17,057 nucleotides of DNA from Salegentibacter sp. (GTDB lineage: Bacteria > Bacteroidota > Bacteroidia > Flavobacteriales > Flavobacteriaceae). Positions 5,699 through 13,848 of this stretch are shown here, one piece after another; within the stretch, counting starts at the first letter, position 1, and each line of letters opens with the position of its first letter. The position numbers and the translations under genes are program-made. The DNA lies in assembly GCA_024635815.1 (NCBI GenBank), contig JAGXIG010000004.1:1-17057 (forward strand), given 5' to 3'. The notes beneath the pieces are model-generated. The model did not search any database and was not told the origin of the DNA. It was given only the letters and a program-made list of their open reading frames with translations.

Positions 5699-8125
5699 TT
5701 ACCTCAACTCAGCCTGAAGCTCATCTTCAAACCTTAGTTGCAGTTTTTTCATGATTTTATCTACCTGTTTATCGGTAAGGGTTTTATTTTCGTCCTGAAA
5801 CTTAAAACTCACCGCGTAACTTTTTTTCCCCTCCGGAAGGTTGTTACCCTGATAAACATCAAAAAGATCAACTTCTTTTAGCAGTTTTTTCTCCGTTTTA
5901 AGGGCGATCTCCTCAATTTCTTCGTAAGAAATATTATTATTCAGTAATAAGGCAAAATCACGTCTCACCGCTTGATATTTTGGAATTGCACTAAAGCTGG
6001 TTTTCCTGGCTTTAGTTACTTCCAGCAATGCATCCCAGTTAAAATCTGCATAAAGCACTTCCTGTTCAATATCAAAATGTTTCAGGACCTTTTTGCGAAT
6101 TACACCAAAAGCAACCAGGTTGCTTTTTGCTGAAGAAAATATAAGTCCTTCAGAAAACACATCAGATTTCACTGAAGAAGGCTTTAAATTTTCAATTCCC
6201 AGTCTTTGGAAAATAGACTGAATTACTCCTTTTAGTAAAAAGAAATCGCTTCTTCCTGGAGCGGCATTCCAACGTTCGGTACTTCGGTTTCCACTAATAA
6301 AAATTGAAAGATGTTTATTCTCTACACGGCTACCGTTAAAATCGTGATAGGTTTTTCCGAATTCAAATAGTTTAAGGTCGCTGCGTTTTCTGTTGATGTT
6401 ATAACTCACAGATTCCAGTCCCGAATATAACATAGACTGTCTCAAAACCGATAGATCCTGACTTAAAGGATTCAGCATTTTTACATTGTGAGATTCTTTA
6501 ATTTGCTCACTTAATTTTGTGTAAGCTGGCGTGGTAAGCGAGTTGGCCATAGTTTCATAAAATCCCTGTCCCACCAACTGATTTGCAATTAAATTCTGAA
6601 GCCTGTAATCTTCAAATTTAGAAGAATTGGCTACTGAAGCATTTAGCTTCTCACCAAATTTAATATTGTTATACCCATATACCCTTAAGATTTCCTCGAT
6701 CACATCAGCTTCGCGCTGTACGTCTACTCGATAAGATGGAATGGTAAGACCCATTCCGGTTTCGGTAACATTATTTACCCTAATTTCCAGGGAAGCAAGG
6801 ATAGATTTTATGGTTTCCTCTTCAAGATTTTCCCCAATGAGTTTATTCACTTTATCAAAAGTTAGGAAAACCTGGAAATCTTCAATTTTCTTTGGGAAAA
6901 GATCATCGATATCGCTGGTTATTTCACCACCGGCAATTTCGGTTATTAAAAGTGCGGCTCGTTTTAAAGCATACTCGGTGATATTAGGGTCAATTCCACG
7001 TTCAAATCTAAAAGAAGCATCGGTATTTAGGCCGTGTCTTTTTGCAGTTTTTCTAACGCTCACCGGATTAAAATAAGCACTTTCCAGGAAAATTTGTGTG
7101 GTAGCCTCGGTTACCCCACTGGTTGCTCCACCAAAAACTCCAGCTATACAAAGTGGCTTTTTAGCATCACAAATCATTAGATCCTCTTCGTGAAGTTCAC
7201 GTTCTACTTCATCTAAGGTGGTAAATTTTGTGCCTTTTTTGAGGGTTTTTACATTAATCTCATTGCCAGCTATTTTTGCTGCATCAAAAGCATGCAAAGG
7301 CTGGCCTAGTTCGTGCATCACATAATTGGTAGCATCTACTATATTGTTTTTTGGCCCAAGGCCAATCGCTTTTAATCTATTTTTCAACCATTTTGGCGAT
7401 TCTTCAACTTTAAGTCCAGAAATTGTGACTCCGCAATATCTGGGAGCAAGTGCCGAATCCTCAACCTGTATCTGGATTTTAAGACTTCTATTATCTACAT
7501 GAAAACTACTAACTGAAGGGGTTATAAGCTCTAAACTTTTACCCTGCTGCGTGTAACCTGCTTTTAGATCCCTCGCAACGCCCCAGTGACTCATAGCATC
7601 AGCACGATTTGGGGTAAGACCAATTTCAAAAACCTGATCGTTTTCAACCTCAAAAATTTCGGCTACAGGAGTTCCGGGAATGAGCTCGTCTTTCATCACC
7701 ATAATTCCTTCGTGGCTTTGACCAAGACCAAGTTCTTTTTCGGAACAGATCATTCCAAAACTGGCTTCTCCTCTAATTTTTCCTTTCTTTATTGGCCAGG
7801 CTTCACCTTTTTCATCAAAAAGGGTGGTGCCAATTGTCGCTACTGGAACCTTCTGTCCCGCAGCAATATTTGGTGCACCGCAAACTATTTGTACTTGCTC
7901 ACCATTACCCAGATCTACAATGGTAAGTTGTAATTTATCGGCATTAGGATGACTTTTACATTCCAGCACGTGGCCAACCACAATTCCTTCCAGACCACCT
8001 TTAATGCTTTGGAAACTCTGTAAACCTTCTACCTCAAGTCCAAGATCGGTGAGTAATTCTCCTGTTTCTTCTGGAGCTTCAGGAAGTTTAATAAATTGTT
8101 TAAGCCAGTTATATGAAATTTTCAT
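5699..8125 (-). CDS. pheT: Phenylalanine--tRNA ligase beta subunit
   Basis: An 808-aa protein (E. coli PheT is 795), the beta subunit of the alpha2-beta2 enzyme that charges tRNA-Phe in the cytoplasm. Domains in order are: N-terminal MKISYNWLKQFI; an EMAP/OB-type tRNA-binding domain at about 41-155 (GIVVGHVLECKSHPNADKL, VCGAPNIAAG); the signature LTPNRADAMSHWGVARDL near 170-187; a B3/B4 editing-type domain at about 215-390 (NNIVDATNYVMHELGQPLHAFD); a B5 domain at about 410-485; the catalytic-like core; and the ferredoxin-fold anticodon-binding (FDX-ACB) domain at about 716-808, beginning SAIPKYQAVRRDFALL. The alpha subunit gene pheS is not in the window, so the two subunits are unlinked here. 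Start ATG at 8125 fits the family N-terminus, and a TATCTTTG element lies 20 bases upstream. Confidence 0.97.
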   Translation of the reverse strand: MKISYNWLKQFIKLPEAPEETGELLTDLGLEVEGLQSFQSIKGGLEGIVVGHVLECKSHPNADKLQLTIVDLGNGEQVQIVCGAPNIAAGQKVPVATIGTTLFDEKGEAWPIKKGKIRGEASFGMICSEKELGLGQSHEGIMVMKDELIPGTPVAEIFEVENDQVFEIGLTPNRADAMSHWGVARDLKAGYTQQGKSLELITPSVSSFHVDNRSLKIQIQVEDSALAPRYCGVTISGLKVEESPKWLKNRLKAIGLGPKNNIVDATNYVMHELGQPLHAFDAAKIAGNEINVKTLKKGTKFTTLDEVERELHEEDLMICDAKKPLCIAGVFGGATSGVTEATTQIFLESAYFNPVSVRKTAKRHGLNTDASFRFERGIDPNITEYALKRAALLITEIAGGEITSDIDDLFPKKIEDFQVFLTFDKVNKLIGENLEEETIKSILASLEIRVNNVTETGMGLTIPSYRVDVQREADVIEEILRVYGYNNIKFGEKLNASVANSSKFEDYRLQNLIANQLVGQGFYETMANSLTTPAYTKLSEQIKESHNVKMLNPLSQDLSVLRQSMLYSGLESVSYNINRKRSDLKLFEFGKTYHDFNGSRVENKHLSIFISGNRSTERWNAAPGRSDFFLLKGVIQSIFQRLGIENLKPSSVKSDVFSEGLIFSSAKSNLVAFGVIRKKVLKHFDIEQEVLYADFNWDALLEVTKARKTSFSAIPKYQAVRRDFALLLNNNISYEEIEEIALKTEKKLLKEVDLFDVYQGNNLPEGKKSYAVSFKFQDENKTLTDKQVDKIMKKLQLRFEDELQAELR

Positions 8126-8145
8126 GTCTCAATATTTTCAGTTTG

Positions 8146-8153
8146 CAAAGATA
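8146..8153 (-). promoter_or_regulatory. TATCTTTG -7 element of the pheT promoter
   Basis: An exact TAnnTTTG match on the minus strand, in the form TATCTTTGCA commonly seen in Flavobacteriia. The leader to the ATG at 8125 would be about 17 bases. No clear TTG -33 partner is visible at 17-23 bases; TTATG is the closest. Confidence 0.5.
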
Positions 8154-8341
8154 GCATTACCAATAGTTTTGGCATAATTTGAAGTTTTAATTTTAATCAG
8201 GTAATTACTCCAGTCCAAAAAATAATCTGTTAGGAATAAATTAATAGTTTTAAATTTTGTAACTTTCTATAGGTTATTCTTATAGTTTATTTGCTTAGCT
8301 TATACTAAACCTACTTCTGTTTAGATACTTATGAAGAATAT

Positions 8342-8349
8342 TAAATTTG
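8342..8349 (+). promoter_or_regulatory. Possible -7 element (TAAATTTG) of the YceI operon
   Basis: An exact TAnnTTTG match 15 bases before the ATG at 8365. The leader would be only about 10-12 bases, and no TTG is correctly spaced upstream, so this is tentative. Confidence 0.25.
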
Positions 8350-8364
8350 ATTATATTTTGAAAA

Positions 8365-8916
8365 ATGACCGGCAATATATTCATATTGTGGCTTTTAAGC
8401 ATTCTTCTTCCCGTTCAGTTAACGGGACAGGAATTATATAAATCAAACTCGGTCAAAATTGGTTTTTTTTCTTCAGCACCCATAGAAGACATTCAAGCAG
8501 TTACTGAGAAAGGAATTTCCCTATGGAATATTAATACTCAGCAAATTTCCTTTTTAGTTCAAATTGAAACTTTTCAGTTTCGAAAAGCCAAGATGCAAAC
8601 ACATTTTAATGAAAATTTCATGGAGAGTCATCGTTATCCCTATGCTACTTTTAGAGGATATTGTGAAGATTTTCCTGCAGCAATAAGTGATGGTGTTTAC
8701 ACTATAGAATTAAAGGGCGATTTAGAAATTAAGGGGGTTAAAAAAAACCGAAAATTTCCAGCGAGACTTAAGATCGAAAATGGAGAGCTCTACCTCGAAA
8801 GCGAGTTTGAAGTCCCATGCAAAGAGCACAATATAGAAATCCCAAGGATCTTTTGGAAGAACATTGCGGAGGTAATAGAAGTTAAAGTTGAGGTTACTTA
8901 TTTAAAAGATAAATGA
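8365..8916 (+). CDS. Exported YceI-like protein
   Basis: A 183-aa protein. A hydrophobic N-terminus (about residues 4-20, ending LTGQ) looks like a signal peptide but lacks the usual basic residue after Met. The rest matches the YceI lipocalin-like barrel: ISFLVQIETFQFRKAKMQ at 61-78, then the diagnostic FNENFMESHRYPYATFRG (81-98), VYTIELKGDLEIKGV (111-125), and VPCKEHNIEIPRIFW (150-164) before the last strand. YceI proteins bind long isoprenoid or lipid-like ligands in the periplasm. This is the first gene of a three-gene operon; its TGA overlaps the next ATG (ATGA). The pairing with a DUF5777 barrel suggests a shared envelope function, which is inference. Confidence 0.88.
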   Translation: MTGNIFILWLLSILLPVQLTGQELYKSNSVKIGFFSSAPIEDIQAVTEKGISLWNINTQQISFLVQIETFQFRKAKMQTHFNENFMESHRYPYATFRGYCEDFPAAISDGVYTIELKGDLEIKGVKKNRKFPARLKIENGELYLESEFEVPCKEHNIEIPRIFWKNIAEVIEVKVEVTYLKDK

Positions 8917-9827
8917 TGAAACGCGTAGTACTAAATTGCCTTTTTTTCTTATTCCTGGCAAATTCTTATGCTCAGGACCTGGATTCAATAATGCGATCGC
9001 TTGAAAAGCAAGATAAAAATCAAGTTGTAAAGACGACTTTTAGCAGTCCTAAACTGGTACTTCTGCAAACGAATGAAGTACAGGCTAAAAATACTTTAAC
9101 TTTTTGGGTAGGCCATAGGTTTGGAGATATTGGCGGGGAGTTTGGTGGTTCACGAACCCTTTTTGGCCTTGATAATGCCAGTGATATTCATTTGGGTTTT
9201 GATTATGGAATTACCGACCGGTTTACCGTAGGTATAGGTAGAAGCCGTTTTAACGAAACTTATAATTTGCAGGGTAAATACGTTTTGTTACAACAAATCC
9301 CCGAAAGAATCCCGGTGACTCTAACTGCATTTATTCAGAGTAGCTGGATAACGAGAAGGGAGCATATGGAAAATGAATTTTCGTCAGAAAGTGATCGTAT
9401 CTCCCATTTTTTCCAACTGATAGCTGCCAAAAAGATCTCAAATTCTTTATCCCTGATGCTTAATCCCGGGGTTTTGCTGCGACCCCAGGTAACAGAAGAC
9501 TTTGATGAAAAAAACCTTTTCGTTCTGGGAGTTGGAGGGCGATTTAAAATAAGTAAACAGTTCGCAATAATCGCCGATTATACCTGGATTAATGGATTAA
9601 GCAGACCCGAAAATACGGTGTATACAAATCCTCTGGGAGTAGGCCTGGAAATTGAAACGGGGGGGCATGTCTTCAGTCTTAATTTTCAAAATGCAACATA
9701 TATAACCGAAAATAATTTTATTCCATTTACTTCTAAAAGCTGGAACGATGGGGGAGTTCGTTTTGGATTTTCAATATCCCGAAATTTTTATTTAGGCAAA
9801 AAAGATGAAAATATAACTGAGTATTAA
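8913..9827 (+). CDS. DUF5777 family outer-membrane beta-barrel protein
   Basis: A 304-aa protein with a signal peptide (MMKRVVLNCLFFLFLANSYAQ) and a long series of alternating amphipathic strands ending in an aromatic C-terminal region. DUF5777-like features are TLTFWVGHRFGDIGGEFGG, then LFGLDNASDIHLGFDYGITD and RFTVGIGRSRFNE, with repeated Gly/aromatic strands such as GVGLEIETGGHVFSLNFQN and VRFGFSISRNFYLG. Family members are predicted outer-membrane barrels of unknown substrate, often next to YceI or cytochrome-type genes in Bacteroidota. The start at 8913 overlaps the YceI stop by four bases; the ATG at 8916 is an equally good start one codon later. It is followed after 16 bases by the HxH lipoprotein gene, so all three are probably co-translated from one mRNA. 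Confidence 0.85.
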   Translation: MMKRVVLNCLFFLFLANSYAQDLDSIMRSLEKQDKNQVVKTTFSSPKLVLLQTNEVQAKNTLTFWVGHRFGDIGGEFGGSRTLFGLDNASDIHLGFDYGITDRFTVGIGRSRFNETYNLQGKYVLLQQIPERIPVTLTAFIQSSWITRREHMENEFSSESDRISHFFQLIAAKKISNSLSLMLNPGVLLRPQVTEDFDEKNLFVLGVGGRFKISKQFAIIADYTWINGLSRPENTVYTNPLGVGLEIETGGHVFSLNFQNATYITENNFIPFTSKSWNDGGVRFGFSISRNFYLGKKDENITEY

Positions 9828-9843
9828 TTTTAAAATTTGAGTC

Positions 9844-10248
9844 ATGAATAGAAAGACTTTTATCAGAAAGACTTCAGTAGGGCTTTTGTTAGGCATTCCT
9901 ACTGTAACCTTACTAGGATGCTCGGGTTCGGATGACAGTTCATCTCCTAACCCGAATCCTGATCCTACAGATGACACCGATGATGTTATGAGCGGAGATT
10001 GTACAGAAAATGGAACTGATACCTCTATAAGTGCCAATCACGGGCATAACCTAACCGTTTCTAAGGAAGATGTAGAGGCAGGTAGCGAAAAAACCTATAC
10101 GCTTAGTCAGGCTAACACAGATTCTCATATTCATGAGGTAACCGTTTCAGCAAGTCATTTTTCTTCTCTTAAAAATAATGAGGAAATAACCATAAATTCC
10201 ACATCTGATGCCGGCCATTCTCATAGTGTAGTCATTCGCTGTGCTTAA
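9844..10248 (+). CDS. Small lipoprotein with three HxH repeats, possible metal-binding protein
   Basis: A 134-aa protein of unknown function. The N-terminus MNRKTFIRKTSVGLLLGIPT ends in lipobox TLLGC (C26). Its RKTFIRK is Tat-like but lacks the twin arginine. An Asp/Pro/Ser linker (27-50) follows the lipid anchor. The mature domain contains a repeated unit of about 30 residues beginning with HxH: H66-G-H68 NLTVS, H95-I-H97 EVTVS, H125-S-H127 SVVI, plus H105. Regular spacing (29 and 30 residues) and the [LV]TVS strand after each HxH suggest a small beta domain that brings histidines together, which would suit copper, zinc or another metal. C53 and C133 could form a disulfide. Hypothetical bacterial proteins with this HGH...HxH...HSH layout are familiar to me, but without a proven function. 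Last gene of the operon. Confidence 0.8.
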   Translation: MNRKTFIRKTSVGLLLGIPTVTLLGCSGSDDSSSPNPNPDPTDDTDDVMSGDCTENGTDTSISANHGHNLTVSKEDVEAGSEKTYTLSQANTDSHIHEVTVSASHFSSLKNNEEITINSTSDAGHSHSVVIRCA

Positions 10249-10428
10249 GCCTGTTTTTAAAGAAGTTAAGGATTTAATTTCTTCAGTATTTTTATTAGAA
10301 AATTTCTCTGTGGTTATCAACAAGAGGGAGATTTTAATTGAAATAGAACCTAACTAAAATTTTTATTCTAAAATAGAAGTACAAAGAAACTCGGCTGAAT
10401 GAGAATACCTTATTTCCACAATATTGAG

Positions 10429-10464
10429 AAAAAAAGAAAGGAGCGACCTAAGTTGCTCCTTTCT
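10429..10464 (-). terminator. Rho-independent terminator of the TPR protein gene
   Basis: A perfect 10-bp stem (10435-10444 with 10455-10464) has a 10-base interior that can add one G-U and two further pairs. On the minus strand the stem is followed by a run of seven T after a CTTTC foot. It lies 26 bases beyond the minus-strand stop codon and may also act on the plus strand. Confidence 0.8.
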
Positions 10465-10490
10465 AACGCTAATTAAACTTAAACTAATAA

Positions 10491-11405
10491 TTAAGCTTTC
10501 CTTTTAAACTTCATATTATTTACGAGTTCCCAATCCTGGCTACCCTCTTTTGGCATGAAAATACTCCAATCAATATTATCATTATCGGTTTTTGAGATTT
10601 CGTGTTTGACTTGTTTCTGCTCATTATTTTCTTCATAATCTTCCAGAAATTCAAATTTATTATCGCCGATCTCCTTGATTTTTAATTCAGAAACTTCAAT
10701 ACCATTAGGATTTACAGCATTGATATAGGCCATTTCATAAACATCATCCAAAGCATTATAAGCTACTATTCTTTCACAGCAAGCGGCATTTCCTTCTTTA
10801 TTATGCATAACTCTTAATACCGACTCTCCCGGTAAATAACTAATGTTCTGCGTGCTTGGCGGTAGATCTACTGCCTGCCCATCTCTATAACCGGTTTGAG
10901 TTACTTCCCAGTCTCCCGTTAGAAAATCCAGTTGGCGATGCTTATTTTCTAATTTTGCTAATTTGGAAAGCGAAGCCTGCTTCATTTGGATTTTTTCATT
11001 TTTATCTTTTATATTTTCCGCTAATTTGGCAGCTTTTTTAAACTGTTCTTTAGCTTCTTCCTTATCTCCTTTTTCCATTAGTAAATCGCCATAAGAGTCA
11101 TAAGGATTGGCTTCCTCAGGATATTCTTCAATTTGAGCCTTAAAAACCTTCTCTGCAGCTTCCAAATCTTTATCTTCCATCATGAGTTTGTAACCTAAGA
11201 GGTTTAAGGGTTCCTGCAAACTTTCATATTCTGTGGTTTTATTCTTCTCATACATTTTCATGGCTTTATCAAACCCGTTACTTTTATATTCTTCATATAA
11301 TTTCTCTTCTAAAGCCGTTTGGGTGTCTTCCTGAGCAAACAGTAAGCCGCCACATAAAATAAGCATTAAGCTTATTATCCGTCTTAAAATTATTCCCCCT
11401 TCCAT
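10491..11405 (-). CDS. Exported TPR-containing protein with a C-terminal 'LDFLTGDWE' domain
   Basis: A 304-aa secreted or periplasmic protein from the ATG at 11405 (MEGGIILRRIISLMLILCGGLLFAQ signal peptide). A GTG at 11429 would add eight polar residues and is less likely. Residues about 30-135 are helical and acidic/lysine-rich with TPR-like repeats; the clearest is ANPYDSYGDLLMEKGDKEEA, continuing into EQFKKAAKLAE. From about residue 158 a different, beta-rich domain starts with QLDFLTGDWEVTQTGYRDG. This opening is typical of DUF1579-like, lipocalin-type domains in Bacteroidota. It contains a CC pair (NAACCERIVAYN). TPRs usually bind partner proteins; the role of the second domain is unknown. 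Neighbours on both sides are unrelated, so the gene appears to stand alone, with its own terminator. Confidence 0.8.
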   Translation of the reverse strand: MEGGIILRRIISLMLILCGGLLFAQEDTQTALEEKLYEEYKSNGFDKAMKMYEKNKTTEYESLQEPLNLLGYKLMMEDKDLEAAEKVFKAQIEEYPEEANPYDSYGDLLMEKGDKEEAKEQFKKAAKLAENIKDKNEKIQMKQASLSKLAKLENKHRQLDFLTGDWEVTQTGYRDGQAVDLPPSTQNISYLPGESVLRVMHNKEGNAACCERIVAYNALDDVYEMAYINAVNPNGIEVSELKIKEIGDNKFEFLEDYEENNEQKQVKHEISKTDNDNIDWSIFMPKEGSQDWELVNNMKFKRKA

Positions 11406-11630
11406 AATTTTTGATGTTTTGGTTATCACTTAAATTTACGGAATAATGTGGGAAAATGATTTCTTTAATTACTTGCTGTAAGTTGTAAATCAGTCACTTG
11501 TTTGGTTGTTTGTTTTTGGAAAGGCTTAAGTTTATTGAGGAAACAGAATTACAGGTAGATCCTAATATTAATTTTTGGCTTGGTGAAAATCAAGGGAAAA
11601 TCAGTAGTTTTTTTTGATGAAAATTGGGAC

Positions 11631-13730
11631 CTAGCTAATGTAATTCCAGATATTTTTATGCTTCGCCACTTGGGAATAGGTAAATCGAACCACTTTATTC
11701 TTTTCAAGAGCAAGGTTGGGATCTTCTTTTAAGATTTTCATCGCGTGATAGCGGGCAGATTTTAAAATCTGGTTATCTTTTACAATATCTGCGATTTTGA
11801 GGTTTAACACTCCGCTTTGCTGTGTGCCCATTATATCGCCGGGACCGCGTAATTTTAAATCAACTTCTGCGATTTCAAAACCGTCGTTGGTAGCGGTCAT
11901 TGTATCCAGCCTGGTTTTACTGTCGTTAGATAATTTATGACCGGTCATTAAAATACAAAAGCTTTGCTCGGCGCCACGACCTACACGACCCCTAAGCTGG
12001 TGTAGTTGGGAAAGACCAAAACGCTCGGCACTCTCAATGATCATAACACTGGCGTTGGGCACATTTACCCCAACTTCAATAACGGTGGTCGCGACCATAA
12101 TTTGGGTTTCGCCGCGAACAAAGCGATCCATTTCATAATCTTTGGCATCAGATTTCATCTGGCCGTGAACAATAGAAATTTGCATTTCAGGAAATTCTCG
12201 TGCAATACTTTCGTAACCATCCATCAAATCTTTGTAATCCATCGTTTCAGATTCCTGGATTAATGGATAAACTACATAAACCTGACGCCCTTTTTTAATT
12301 TCATCTTTTATAAAGGCGAAAACCTTGAGTCGGTTGCTGTCGTATCGATGTACGGTTTTGATGGGTTTTCTTCCCGGCGGTAATTCATCAATTACCGAAA
12401 TATCTAAATCGCCGTAAAGGCTCATCGCCAAAGTTCTGGGGATTGGGGTTGCGGTCATCACCAAAATATGTGGAGGAACCTGGTTTTTTCGCCATAATTT
12501 TGCTCGTTGCGCAACACCAAAACGGTGTTGCTCATCTATAACCGCCAGTCCTAAATTCTTAAATTTCACCTTGTCTTCCAGCAAAGCGTGGGTGCCAATA
12601 AGAATGTCTATTTCCCCGTTTTCCAGCTTTTCGTGGATTTCCCGGCGTGCTTTTGTTCTTGAAGAACCGGTAAGTAAAAAAACATTGGTGTCCAGATCTT
12701 TACAAAGTTCCACAAGGCCGTTATAATGCTGAATTGCCAAGATTTCGGTTGGCGCCATAAGACAGGCCTGGAACCCATTATCTAGCGCAATAAACATAGA
12801 CATTAACGCCACAATTGTTTTTCCTGAGCCTACATCGCCTTGAAGTAACCGGTTCATTTGTGCGCCGCTTCCTAAATCGGCCCTAATTTCCTTGATTACC
12901 CGTTTTTGTGCGCCGGTAAGTTCAAAAGGAAGATGATTGCTATAAAATTCACTAAAATTTTGCCCGATTTCTTCAAAAACAAAACCTTTTATTTTCTGCT
13001 TTTGAAGCATATTTTTAATGAGCAATTGCAGCTGGATGTAAAAAAGTTCTTCAAATTTTAATCGAAACTGGGCTTTGGTTAGCAAATCCTGGCTCTGCGG
13101 AAAATGAATGTTGAATACAGCTTCCGGCTTAGGGATTAGTTTTAATTCAGAAGTTATTTCTTCTGAAAGCGTTTCGTAAAATTTGCCTTTGGTTTCAATA
13201 AAAAGTTGCTGCATCAATTTATTGACAACCCGGTTGGTAATGCCTGATTTTGCTAGTTTTTCGGTAGAAGGGTATACCGGTTGCATCGCGGTACGCAGTT
13301 GTTTTTTATATTCCTCAACCGGTTCCATTTCGGGGTGTGGCATACTAAAGACTCCGTTAAACCAATTGGTCTTTCCGAAAATCACATAAGGTGTATTGAT
13401 CTTTAAATTTTCCCGGATCCACTTCTGGCCACGAAACCAAACCAGTTCCATTTTTCCGGTATCATCAATAAAATCGGCTACCAGGCGTTTTCCGCGTTTT
13501 TGATCTACAGATCTTATATGAGTAATTTTACCCACAACCTGCACTTCAGCCGAATTTCTTTGCAACTCGTTTATTTTATAAAAGCGGGTTTTATCGAGGT
13601 AACGGTTGGGAAAGAAATTTACTAGGTCCTGGTAAGTGTGAATGCCAAGTTCTTTTCGAAGTAAATCGGCGCGGTTTGGGCCGACCCCTTTTAGATAATC
13701 TATGGGCGTTTGCAAAATATTGGCGTTCAT
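11631..13730 (-). CDS. recG: ATP-dependent DNA helicase RecG
   Basis: A 699-aa protein, close to the E. coli enzyme (693). RecG is a superfamily 2 translocase that remodels stalled replication forks and branch-migrates Holliday junctions. Visible parts are: an N-terminal helix-hairpin-helix-like region (LKGVGPNRADLLRKELGI, about 14-30); the wedge OB-fold at about 60-135 (VQVVGKITHIRSV...LVWFRGQKW); Walker A GDVGSGKT at 298-305; motif Ia MAPTEILA; Walker B-type DEQH at 399-402, followed by RFGVAQRA; motif III MTATPIPRTLA; and the C-terminal motifs TTVIEVGVNVPNASVMIIES and QLRGRVGRG. The C-terminal LRGPGDIMGTQQSG is also characteristic. Start ATG at 13730 fits the family. It is transcribed divergently from the M1 peptidase gene across 118 bases, and no terminator hairpin is seen downstream. 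Confidence 0.97.
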   Translation of the reverse strand: MNANILQTPIDYLKGVGPNRADLLRKELGIHTYQDLVNFFPNRYLDKTRFYKINELQRNSAEVQVVGKITHIRSVDQKRGKRLVADFIDDTGKMELVWFRGQKWIRENLKINTPYVIFGKTNWFNGVFSMPHPEMEPVEEYKKQLRTAMQPVYPSTEKLAKSGITNRVVNKLMQQLFIETKGKFYETLSEEITSELKLIPKPEAVFNIHFPQSQDLLTKAQFRLKFEELFYIQLQLLIKNMLQKQKIKGFVFEEIGQNFSEFYSNHLPFELTGAQKRVIKEIRADLGSGAQMNRLLQGDVGSGKTIVALMSMFIALDNGFQACLMAPTEILAIQHYNGLVELCKDLDTNVFLLTGSSRTKARREIHEKLENGEIDILIGTHALLEDKVKFKNLGLAVIDEQHRFGVAQRAKLWRKNQVPPHILVMTATPIPRTLAMSLYGDLDISVIDELPPGRKPIKTVHRYDSNRLKVFAFIKDEIKKGRQVYVVYPLIQESETMDYKDLMDGYESIAREFPEMQISIVHGQMKSDAKDYEMDRFVRGETQIMVATTVIEVGVNVPNASVMIIESAERFGLSQLHQLRGRVGRGAEQSFCILMTGHKLSNDSKTRLDTMTATNDGFEIAEVDLKLRGPGDIMGTQQSGVLNLKIADIVKDNQILKSARYHAMKILKEDPNLALEKNKVVRFTYSQVAKHKNIWNYIS

Positions 13731-13848
13731 GCAAACGAAGATATTAAAATCAGGTTTTTTAGGCTGAATTTCACTTAAAAATTAAACCTGAAATTTTCCG
13801 GGTTTAAATTTCTTCAGTTTTTGTAATTTGTGGGCTGTAGTTTTTAAT

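Noticed and set aside
6741..7076. Open frame on the plus strand inside pheT
   Set aside because: It lies antisense within a certain gene, with no recognisable protein motif; likewise the frames at 7586-7933, 12006-12263, 13183-13389 and 15239-15490.
8331..8440. Short ORF from ATG 8331 ahead of and overlapping the YceI gene in another frame
   Set aside because: About 36 codons with no plausible protein character; most likely chance, though a leader-peptide role cannot be excluded.
9792..10037. Minus-strand open frame over the start of the HxH lipoprotein gene
   Set aside because: It is antisense to a gene with a clear lipobox and repeats; its low-complexity Ser/Val content mirrors the Asp/Ser linker of the real gene.
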